Of a stretch of 20,846 nt of DNA, positions 1 through 5,048 are shown piece after piece. The first letter of the stretch is position 1; the number at the start of each line of letters is the position of its first letter. The translations under genes were made by a program, and so were the position numbers. The notes under the pieces were generated by a model. It saw only the letters and a program-made list of their open reading frames with translations. It searched no databases and was not told the DNA's origin. The DNA comes from a virus. The stretch spans positions 1-20,846 of the IMG/VR virus record IMGVR_UViG_3300035698_006921. One strand, written 5' to 3'.

Positions 1-87
1 AACGACATGGATATGATGGTCTTTATTGACACACTTCTGCCAAAATGGAAGGTACTTGGTCACATTGACTTTGACTTTCGGCTGTAA
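1..87 (+). CDS. 3' end of an unidentified gene (partial)
   Basis: The first frame is open from base 1 to a TAA at 85-87 and encodes the last 28 residues of a protein, ending in WKVLGHIDFDFRL. It lies in the same direction as the small genes that follow, 113 bases before the next start. Too little is left to recognise a family. It could also be a chance open frame, but acidic and hydrophobic residues alternate as in a real C-terminus and the frame is open to the window edge. Confidence 0.4.
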   Translation, partial: NDMDMMVFIDTLLPKWKVLGHIDFDFRL

Positions 88-200
88 TTGCCGATAATGC
101 CCGTATATGTTGCCGTGTGAGGCACGAACATCCAATATATACATCGTTATTTAACAAAACAGCACAAAAGCTTAAATAAGACACCTCACTAATAAATAGC

Positions 201-494
201 ATGAAAAAGAAAATCTACATCAGCGGAAGAATCACCGGCATAGAGCATGAAGCCGCAGCGATATTTGCCAAAGCAGAAAAAGAATTGCGTGCAAAGGGCT
301 TTGAACCCGTAAACCCAACCACCTTAAACCACGAACATGATAAAACATGGGAAGCTTATATGAAAGTGTGTATTTACGCTCTTTTGGTCTGCGACGGCAT
401 TTATATGCTCGAAAACTGGGGGTATAGCAAGGGCGCAAAAATTGAATATGATATTGCTGAAGCAATTGGATTGGAAATTATTAATAACTCTTAA
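201..494 (+). CDS. DUF4406 family protein (nucleoside 2-deoxyribosyltransferase-like fold)
   Basis: The 97-residue product has the full DUF4406 pattern: an N-terminal KIYISGRITG strand-loop, a VNPTT element near residue 40, a WEAYM segment near 51, an LLVCDGIYML segment near 65 and a SKGAKIEYDIA helix near 77. Proteins of this family are common in phage and prophage accessory regions and resemble the nucleoside 2-deoxyribosyltransferase/TIR-like fold. Their reaction is mostly untested, with nucleotide metabolism or defence against host systems suggested. The length is normal and the gene looks intact. The start is ATG in an A-rich region with no Shine-Dalgarno sequence, which is usual for Bacteroidota. 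It is the first complete gene of a rightward run of small accessory genes. Confidence 0.85.
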   Translation: MKKKIYISGRITGIEHEAAAIFAKAEKELRAKGFEPVNPTTLNHEHDKTWEAYMKVCIYALLVCDGIYMLENWGYSKGAKIEYDIAEAIGLEIINNS

Positions 495-513
495 GTAAAT
501 CAAACAACCCGCC

Positions 514-548
514 AATCTTTGAATTTTGAATCTTTAATCTTTGAATCC
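514..548 (+). repeat. Short degenerate TTTGAAT repeats between two genes
   Basis: The spacer after the DUF4406 gene holds AATCTTTGAAT at 514-524 and again at 537-547, with a degenerate TTTGAATC copy at 525-532. The copies are 23 bases apart. They sit directly before the ATG of the next gene and could be a binding site or low-complexity spacer. Confidence 0.4.
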
Positions 549-552
549 AAAA

Positions 553-894
553 ATGAAAAAAGAAACATTTGTAAACGCCATCAACGCCATACAACACCAG
601 ATGGACAGGAACTGGGAGATTGCCGTAAAACTTTCGGCAGCATTTCCTGATTGTGAGCCAGACAAGTTTATGTTTTACGACTACTCAGGCGATGCACTGA
701 CCAGTGTGCTGCAAGAGGCCATGAACGACACCGAGCTGGACGAAATGGGTAACACCTGGATAAGCTGGTTTTGCTTTGAAACCGAGTTTGGCAAAAACGA
801 CAACCACCTGGAAGCAACCGACAAACACGGTAAAGCCATCGAGCTAAAAGATGCCGGGGAGCTGTATGATTTTTTAGTGAGTGATAGGCGATAA
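553..894 (+). CDS. Conserved phage hypothetical protein, 113 aa
   Basis: This acidic protein begins MKKETFVNAINAIQ and ends with a KELYDFL-like segment (DAGELYDFLVSDRR). From memory, the shape matches a small protein family often seen in Bacteroidota phages and mobile elements: an N-terminal helix, a middle SVLQEAM helix, an aromatic WISWFCFE segment near residue 75 and a C-terminal G-K-x-I-x-L-K-D-A-x-E-L-Y-D-F-L pattern. No function is known to me and no catalytic motif is visible. The ATG at 553 is preferred to an in-frame TTG at 541, because the TTG lies inside the AATCTTTGAAT repeat. The gene is co-directional with its neighbours. Confidence 0.7.
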   Translation: MKKETFVNAINAIQHQMDRNWEIAVKLSAAFPDCEPDKFMFYDYSGDALTSVLQEAMNDTELDEMGNTWISWFCFETEFGKNDNHLEATDKHGKAIELKDAGELYDFLVSDRR

Positions 895-931
895 ATAACA
901 AACACGTCCTTACGGATTAGCTTTTAACAGT

Positions 932-1153
932 ATGCAAAAAAACACACTGCTACGCATGAAAAAAATAATTGATGAGTACAAAAAGCACGAACATCCGGGT
1001 GTGTCATCTGCCTATATCTATCGCAACTACATACTTCCAAAGTTTACCATCTCCCCTACCCGCTTCTACGATTGCCTGGCAACCCCGATAGATAAGTTGC
1101 TCAAAGAAATAGAAACCCAAGAAAATGAACCCAATACGAACCTAAATAATTAA
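932..1153 (+). CDS. Small hypothetical protein, 73 aa
   Basis: The product is small, basic and probably helical. The central part (MKKIIDEYKKHEHPGVSSA, then YIYRNYILPKFTISPTRFYDCL) looks like a compact helical domain with a winged-helix or HTH-like layout, as in phage proteins that read SxxYIYRxYI...ISxxxFYxxL. A DNA-binding role is possible but unproven. An internal ATG at residue 9 is an alternative start. The gene is 37 bases after its upstream neighbour and 5 bases before the next, consistent with one transcript. Confidence 0.55.
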   Translation: MQKNTLLRMKKIIDEYKKHEHPGVSSAYIYRNYILPKFTISPTRFYDCLATPIDKLLKEIETQENEPNTNLNN

Positions 1154-1158
1154 ACACT

Positions 1159-1356
1159 ATGGACACAAAAAGCCAAATGAAGGTATGCAACGCAGGCTTT
1201 GTTATTATCCGTAAGGACGACCAACCCGCGCCACGCATCAAGTACAAAAACATTGACCAGATCGAGTGGAAAACACTCGAAAAGTTTGAACGAAAAACCT
1301 ACCGCGACAAAGCGTTTGACGAGCTGCTCGAAAACCAACTGTTTGTTAGCGATTGA
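1159..1356 (+). CDS. Small conserved hypothetical protein, 65 aa
   Basis: The protein reads KVCNAGFVIIRKDDQPAPRI near the N-terminus and ends in a charged helix (WKTLEKFERKTYRDKAFDELL). I recall similar short proteins with an AGFxIIRxDDQPxPRI core in Bacteroidota Mu-like phages, always among small genes before the virion region, but no function is known. The ATG lies 5 bases after the previous stop, so the two are probably co-transcribed. There are no membrane segments or obvious metal sites. Confidence 0.6.
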   Translation: MDTKSQMKVCNAGFVIIRKDDQPAPRIKYKNIDQIEWKTLEKFERKTYRDKAFDELLENQLFVSD

Positions 1357-1385
1357 GCTAGCGTAATGATAAAAAATTAATTTTG
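1353..1385 (+). promoter_or_regulatory. Candidate Bacteroidota-type promoter for the membrane-protein gene
   Basis: TAATTTTG at 1378-1385 fits the TAnnTTTG -7 element exactly. A TTG at 1353-1355 gives a spacer of 22 bases, a little longer than the usual 19-21. Transcription would start near 1391, about 20 bases before the ATG at 1412. Confidence 0.35.
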
Positions 1386-1411
1386 CTTGAAAATCTATTA
1401 AAATAATTATT

Positions 1412-1990
1412 ATGAAAACGAAAACGTTTAAAAATTTACTGATTGCAATCCTTGTTATAGGCGGGATTAACATTATTGTTTTTACCATTATTGGTATAAC
1501 ATCAACCGTTAACGAAAAGCCTGTTGTGAAAGGCGTAAAAAACGCACTTGCTGAATTAAAAAGCACCTATGATTCCGTTGAGTTTGACAAGCAAATGGCT
1601 TATCTTGATTTAATGCAGGATTCAGTTAAAAATGATACTGCACTATACAATAGCGTAATATCAGCTTTAAAAGTACAAGAGTATAGCCGAATTATGATGA
1701 ATATAAGGGGAAATGAAAAGAGGTATTTGGATAGAAAGGAAAGTGTTAAAACCCAATTTAGCAGTTACGATGGTTCTCATTTCAAGCTCAACGCTTATAT
1801 CAAATCACAGCTAAATGACCCAAGTAGCTTTGAGCATTTGAATACACGTTACGATCTTGCCGCCGATTACCTAATGGTAAGAACTGAGTTTACTGCAAAA
1901 AACGCTTTCAATGGAAGAACCCGCCACACCATCAAGGCAGAGTGTGATATGGACAACGGAAACGTTCTTGAAATAATTATATTTGAGTAG
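1412..1990 (+). CDS. Membrane-anchored protein with a soluble C-terminal domain, unknown function
   Basis: The 192-residue product has one strong transmembrane segment at about residues 9-29 (LLIAILVIGGINIIVFTIIG), then a charged helical linker and a C-terminal domain from about residue 125. The C-terminal part (YIKSQLNDPSSFEHL, then TEFTAKNAFNGRTRHTIKAECD) resembles a small alpha/beta domain with an LNDPxSFEH motif that I recall in bacterial and phage proteins, often described only as hypothetical. The gene is more AT-rich than its neighbours, may have its own promoter and is followed directly by a non-coding RNA unit. This is a typical layout for an added cargo gene. A role in superinfection exclusion or host modification is possible but is inference only. 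Confidence 0.65.
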   Translation: MKTKTFKNLLIAILVIGGINIIVFTIIGITSTVNEKPVVKGVKNALAELKSTYDSVEFDKQMAYLDLMQDSVKNDTALYNSVISALKVQEYSRIMMNIRGNEKRYLDRKESVKTQFSSYDGSHFKLNAYIKSQLNDPSSFEHLNTRYDLAADYLMVRTEFTAKNAFNGRTRHTIKAECDMDNGNVLEIIIFE

Positions 1991-1993
1991 TTC

Positions 1994-2023
1994 TTGACTT
2001 TTTTATGTTTTGTTGTATATTTG
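1994..2023 (+). promoter_or_regulatory. Strong Bacteroidota-type promoter of the structured RNA
   Basis: TTGAC at 1994-1998 and a perfect -7 element, TATATTTG at 2016-2023, are separated by 19 bases counted from the TTG. This is the canonical Bacteroidota vegetative promoter arrangement. The predicted start, 5-7 bases past the -7 element, falls at about 2028-2030, which is the first base of the long RNA stem described next. Confidence 0.7.
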
Positions 2024-2027
2024 CCCC

Positions 2028-2179
2028 TGACTTACAGTTGATCTTCAGGGGTTATATCCTGAAACATTTAGTTTAATAATATAGCAAAGCTGCTAAGATG
2101 GTGTCAGAGGAAACGACGGCACTGGTTTCTCGCCCCGCGATTAACTGTAAGTCACATCTAAGGTAGCTTTGCTTTTTTT
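2028..2179 (+). ncRNA. Probable structured small RNA or RNA switch of about 150 nt, pseudoknotted, undescribed as far as I can tell
   Basis: No protein frame fits this interval, but it is highly self-complementary. Stem A pairs 2028-2043 with 2139-2154: 15 Watson-Crick pairs and one G-U. Stem B pairs 2083-2091 (AGCAAAGCT) with 2165-2173 (AGCTTTGCT), and 2096-2100 (AGATG) with 2155-2159 (CATCT), with G-U pairs and a small internal loop between. B starts inside the loop of A and closes outside it, so both together make an H-type pseudoknot whose two 3' arms are directly adjacent. Smaller hairpins lie in the loops (2044-2049 with 2058-2063; a bulged one at about 2107-2131). A promoter ends just before stem A and seven T residues follow stem B. 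I do not recognise the fold as tmRNA, 6S RNA, RNase P, a retron RNA or a known riboswitch. Confidence 0.6.
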
Positions 2180-2180
2180 A
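2165..2180 (+). terminator. U-tract terminator of the structured RNA
   Basis: The 3' arm of stem B (AGCTTTGCT) runs straight into seven T residues at 2173-2179. This resembles an intrinsic terminator, except that the matching 5' arm is over 70 bases upstream, so termination may depend on how the RNA folds. The downstream gene could then be reached only by read-through. Confidence 0.5.
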
Positions 2181-2200
2181 TTTACTTAAATTCTTTTATA

Positions 2201-2737
2201 ATGACTTACAAAAAGAATCAAAACGAGGCCGTAAGCCTTGAAGTAACTAAGGGTTTGACGGTTACAATCCTTCCGAGTTCAGACCACGAGTTTCTAATGA
2301 CCACAAAAGAAGTGGCGAAAGGTTACGGCATACACCCCGCGACACTTAGGAGACACTATCAAAATCATGCTGATGAACTTATTGAAGTCAAGCATTATTT
2401 GAGCAACGTTCAAATTTTACACGCTGCTTCAAAATCAGGGAGTTCAAGAACGACTATGTGGACAAAGCGCGGGATAATTCGCCTGGGCTTTTTTATCAAA
2501 AGCCGGCAGGCACGTTTGTTCAGAGATTGGGCAGAGGATTTAATCATTAAACGGATTGCGCAGCCGCAAACTGATTTGTTTGGCGAGCATGTGCGGCAGT
2601 TGCCCAAGCGGCGCAATCATAACCGGCTATCGCCAGATAGGTTGGTGAGCATATTGGCTGATGTGGCCATGGTTGAAAGCCAGCAACTACGAGAAAGCCT
2701 TATTGAAAAACTGTTAATGAAAGGAGGTGAAGCATGA
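2201..2737 (+). CDS. Phage antirepressor-like / Bro-N-like DNA-binding protein
   Basis: This is a 178-residue protein. Residues about 32-60 (MTTKEVAKGYGIHPATLRRH) look like a helix-turn-helix. Residues about 85-115 carry the pattern TxWTKRGIIRLGFFIKSRQA followed by RLFRDWAEDLI, which matches phage antirepressor (Bro-N/P22 Ant N-like) proteins, where a WTxRGxxRL...A..FRDWxED signature follows the DNA-binding part. The C-terminal 50 residues are basic, then helical. Such proteins counter repressors or switch phage gene expression. The start lies 21 bases after the U-tract of the structured RNA, has no Shine-Dalgarno sequence, and bases 2202-2210 repeat the first nine bases of that RNA. The gene heads a three-gene coupled operon and overlaps the next gene by four bases (ATGA). 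Confidence 0.65.
   Translation: MTYKKNQNEAVSLEVTKGLTVTILPSSDHEFLMTTKEVAKGYGIHPATLRRHYQNHADELIEVKHYLSNVQILHAASKSGSSRTTMWTKRGIIRLGFFIKSRQARLFRDWAEDLIIKRIAQPQTDLFGEHVRQLPKRRNHNRLSPDRLVSILADVAMVESQQLRESLIEKLLMKGGEA
2720..2730 (+). promoter_or_regulatory. Near-perfect Shine-Dalgarno sequence
   Basis: AAAGGAGGTGA at 2720-2730 is fully complementary to the 16S rRNA 3' end and lies three bases before the ATG at 2734. It also encodes the KGGE tail of the upstream protein. Such sites are rare in Bacteroidota, and most other genes in this window lack one. Confidence 0.8.
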
Positions 2738-2952
2738 CAACGATCTATGTAAACAAAAGGAGCAATTTAACAGCTCATAAGGCAAGTTTTGAGCTTGCCG
2801 GTCTTAAAGTTTATCGCACCCGTGCCGAGTGTGGCTGTGCACCTGGCAACAACAGGCGCAATGCGATAATAATAATAGATAGCAGTGGTTATGTTATGGT
2901 CATGGCGCTACAATGCAAAGCCTGCGTAAAGCTACAGGAAGGAGGTGAATAA
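2734..2952 (+). CDS. Small Cys-containing protein, 72 aa, possible zinc-binding
   Basis: The ATG overlaps the previous stop (ATGA) and is served by a near-perfect Shine-Dalgarno sequence, so translation is coupled. The product has a CxC pair near residue 34 (ECGCAPG) and a CxxC pair near residue 62 (QCKACVK), with a hydrophobic strand (NAIIIIDSSGYVMVMAL) between. The four cysteines could bind one zinc ion, as in small zinc ribbons. No family is recognised. Its position between an antirepressor-like gene and another tiny gene suggests an accessory or regulatory role, but nothing in the sequence proves this. Confidence 0.6.
   Translation: MTTIYVNKRSNLTAHKASFELAGLKVYRTRAECGCAPGNNRRNAIIIIDSSGYVMVMALQCKACVKLQEGGE
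2939..2948 (+). promoter_or_regulatory. Near-perfect Shine-Dalgarno sequence
   Basis: AAGGAGGTGA at 2939-2948 lies three bases before the ATG at 2952, in the same position relative to the start as the site at 2720. It encodes the EGGE end of the upstream protein. The stop and start overlap as TAATG. Confidence 0.8.
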
Positions 2953-3152
2953 TGGTAAAACTACACGAAGACGGTTACACCATACACCGCAACAACGACC
3001 ACGAAAACCTGTTTGATACCATAAAGGAGTTGATGTTTATGATGGGCGAGCTGCCATCGCACTACCCACGCGAAAGGCTTTGGCTGGTTACTTCACTGCT
3101 TTATGATATGATGCCCGACTCAGAGGTATTGCGACACATACCGAAAGCCTAA
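2952..3152 (+). CDS. Small hypothetical protein, 66 aa
   Basis: This is the last gene of the three-gene coupled operon; its start overlaps the previous stop (TAATG). The protein begins MVKLHEDGYTIHRNNDHENL and continues as a probable helix-turn-helix-sized alpha-helical domain (FDTIKELMFMMGELPSHYPR, then LWLVTSLLYDMMPDSEVL). No motif allows a function to be named. The stop codon lies just before the bidirectional terminator that ends the operon. Confidence 0.6.
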   Translation: MVKLHEDGYTIHRNNDHENLFDTIKELMFMMGELPSHYPRERLWLVTSLLYDMMPDSEVLRHIPKA

Positions 3153-3156
3153 CAAC

Positions 3157-3188
3157 AAAAAAGCCCCCGAATTTCGGGGGCTTTTTTT
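3157..3188. terminator. Bidirectional intrinsic terminator between convergent operons
   Basis: An eight-pair GC-rich stem (GCCCCCGA at 3163-3170 with TCGGGGGC at 3174-3181, three-base loop) is flanked by an A6 run on the left and a T7 run on the right. It can therefore terminate transcripts from both strands. It lies between the rightward small-gene operon and the leftward head-gene operon. The T-run overlaps the stop codon of the leftward gene by two bases. Confidence 0.9.
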
Positions 3189-3699
3189 ATGTTCTTACAA
3201 TGCTAACACTTGGCTTTATCACCTCTGGCACTTGCTCATGCAAGTCGGTAAGTTCGGTTATTGCGCTGGCATCTTTCAGCGTGGTTTTAAATAGCAATTG
3301 GTATTCCCTTATGCCATCGTCTCTTTTGTTACGCCTCAGGCCTACCCTTGTTAGTGTTCCGTAGTGGCTGTTGGCCTTGTGCCAGCCGTGTAGGCTCGTT
3401 TGTAGTGTTTGGCATAGCTCAAACACCTTTTCGCTGTTGGTGCGTTGTGTGGCAGTGGCGCGTTGGCTGCTTGGCGATAAGCGCAAAGCTGCCACCCTAA
3501 TCAGCACCGTTAGCTCAAGCAATTGCACAAGGCTGCCTACATTGCTTGGTTTGGCCTCAACAACATCTACCAGTGCCGTTGGCCACTTGGTTGGCGGGTT
3601 GGTGCTATAGTCGTCCAGCTGCCCCCAGTCCTCATCAATGTATTTGAAAAGTGCTAGCGAGTCTATTCTCTCTCTAAGGTCGTTTACCAATGTTTGCAT
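3187..3699 (-). CDS. Mu gp37-like / tail-terminator-like protein (tentative)
   Basis: The 170-residue product is the last gene of the leftward operon, directly after the gpG-type morphogenesis gene. It has the general pattern of neck or tail-terminator proteins: an N-terminal helix, a WPTALVDVVEA strand near residue 39 (compare the FPxVLI segments of such proteins), a QLLELTVLIRVAALRL strand pair, a helix leading to LHGWHKANSHYGTLTRVGLR, and a C-terminal strand REYQLLFKTTLKDAS. This fits proteins that cap the tail at the head-tail joint. Sequence alone does not settle the role, and a general minor head-tail protein is the alternative. The start is ATG. Confidence 0.5.
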   Translation of the reverse strand: MQTLVNDLRERIDSLALFKYIDEDWGQLDDYSTNPPTKWPTALVDVVEAKPSNVGSLVQLLELTVLIRVAALRLSPSSQRATATQRTNSEKVFELCQTLQTSLHGWHKANSHYGTLTRVGLRRNKRDDGIREYQLLFKTTLKDASAITELTDLHEQVPEVIKPSVSIVRT

Positions 3700-3700
3700 C

Positions 3701-4204
3701 TTACTTCTTTTTAAAGATTGTGTTTAAATAAGCGTTCAAATCTTTCATAAAACTGTCGCCAGCGCGTTGTATTCCGTTATGCACCTGCTGGTGAGTGCCT
3801 ATAAATTGCCGCTGTGGGATGGTGATCACACTCCCAACCGGTTTCAAAGCCATAGCCTTCCACATACTTGCCTCTGTTGATGCTCTCTTATTGCCGGCCA
3901 GCTCGTAATACTTTGCCCAGAAAAACTTACGCATTCTGGCCGTTACCTTTATTTTGCCGCCATCATTATGGATGTTAGCATAAGCCGCAGCCGACGACCA
4001 CTTGATTACACCTCCAGCCACGCTGCTTTGTATTGATCGCCTCAGGTTGTTAGTTCTGGCCATCATTGATCCACGGCGGTTAGGCATTTTATTGTCAGGC
4101 CATGGTTTATCAAAAAAAGCCTTGCGTTCAAAGTTGCGATCAAACTCGTCTGAGAGCTCAACCCGAATATCGTTTAAAAGACGTTTAAAAAGTTGATCAC
4201 TCAC
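3701..4204 (-). CDS. Phage virion morphogenesis protein (Mu gpG / P2 gpS type)
   Basis: The 167-residue product fits the phage virion morphogenesis family. Its N-terminal half has RNFERKAFFDKPW (the FxxxxWP-like element near residue 24-36) followed by NLRRSIQSSV near residue 53. Next come the strands around SSAAAYANIHNDGGKIKVT (the YAxIHNxGG signature) and the C-terminal IPQRQFIGTHQQV segment (IPxRxFIG). Proteins of this kind act in tail completion or head-tail joining. The start is GTG at 4204 and overlaps the upstream MuF gene by eight bases, so translation is probably coupled. Length is normal. Confidence 0.85.
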   Translation of the reverse strand: MSDQLFKRLLNDIRVELSDEFDRNFERKAFFDKPWPDNKMPNRRGSMMARTNNLRRSIQSSVAGGVIKWSSAAAYANIHNDGGKIKVTARMRKFFWAKYYELAGNKRASTEASMWKAMALKPVGSVITIPQRQFIGTHQQVHNGIQRAGDSFMKDLNAYLNTIFKKK

Positions 4205-5048
4205 TGTTTAAATCTCCTTTAAGTTTGTAATACGGGTGCGATTGCGGGAATATCACCTCCTGCTTTCCTGGATTAAACCGAAACATCTCAAGGCTGTTTC
4301 TGCCTTGCTTATCAATTTGTGTTGTGGCCTTTTCGCCCAAGGCAATTGATTCTTTTTTGCTGCTTTCCGGATGTTTATCCCTAAGCACTTGCACGGCGGT
4401 GCATCTGCATCTCCAACCATTAGGAGGGTAATATTGTCCCCAAAATTCGTCTGAAAATGGCAGGGTAATCCCAGCAAGTGCCGCATGTTCATCACGCACG
4501 CGATCGTCTTGTGCGGTTCGGTATTGCAGGTTGTAGTTGTCGCCATCTTTTGCATCGGCTTCCCAGCGGCTGGCCATATTGGCGCTTTGAGTAGCGAAAT
4601 TGTATTCAGCTTCCAAATAGGTTTTATTATAAAGCTGATTCAGCTTGGTCATTTCACTTTTAAATGAATTCCAGGAGCGGATAAGACCGTTTTCGTCAAT
4701 CAGCAGGCTCGAAGCCTCGCGGAGCTCTGCCACTGTTTTGCAGCCCGAAAACACAAACAAGTCTTCCCGGAGTTTATTTAACATCGCCTCTGGCACGCGG
4801 GTTTCAATGCCGGTGAGTGTGCTGGCCAGGCTTGCCTTTATGCTGTCCATTAGCGGCACCACAGCACCATCGGTGAGTAATGCAGCCGTGTAGCCACCAA
4901 CCTCAAACAAACGCTTCACAGCGGCGTCAAACAAGCTGGCATCAACAGGCACAACAGCGGCAAGGTTTACATTGCCACAATTTGGGCAGTCAATATCATA
5001 AATAGCTGACAGTTTACTGTGAAGCCCCAGCCAGGTGGGGCGGCTCAA
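4197..5048 (-). CDS. MuF / SPP1 gp7-type phage head morphogenesis protein
   Basis: The C-terminal half carries the MuF signature: YRTAQDDRVRDEHAALAGI at about residues 176-194 and YYPPNGWRCRC at 206-216. MuF proteins are minor capsid proteins that sit with the portal inside the head and may travel with the DNA. The N-terminal part is less typical and has one CPNCG motif at residues 21-25. The only start near the beginning is TTG, overlapping the portal stop as TTGA; the next ATG is about 66 codons inside. A T-TTT-TTT heptamer just upstream is placed so that a -1 shift would join the portal to this frame (see findings). Length, 283 aa, is modest for the family. Confidence 0.88.
   Translation of the reverse strand: MSRPTWLGLHSKLSAIYDIDCPNCGNVNLAAVVPVDASLFDAAVKRLFEVGGYTAALLTDGAVVPLMDSIKASLASTLTGIETRVPEAMLNKLREDLFVFSGCKTVAELREASSLLIDENGLIRSWNSFKSEMTKLNQLYNKTYLEAEYNFATQSANMASRWEADAKDGDNYNLQYRTAQDDRVRDEHAALAGITLPFSDEFWGQYYPPNGWRCRCTAVQVLRDKHPESSKKESIALGEKATTQIDKQGRNSLEMFRFNPGKQEVIFPQSHPYYKLKGDLNSE

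Noticed and set aside
111-190. Possible hairpin CGTG/CACG and distant GTGAGG/CCTCAC pairing upstream of the DUF4406 gene
   Set aside because: The pairings are only four to six bases long, and no promoter or U-tract supports them.
2024-2051. A seven-pair hairpin CCCCTGA/TCAGGGG at the front of the RNA unit
   Set aside because: Its first four bases lie upstream of the predicted transcription start at about 2028-2030, so it would not exist in the transcript, and it competes with the much longer stem A.
2028-2180. Identification as an HDV-like ribozyme or retron RNA
   Set aside because: The nested pseudoknot is superficially HDV-like, but the first stem is far too long and there is no space for a P4 element between the 3' arms. 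No reverse transcriptase lies nearby for a retron.
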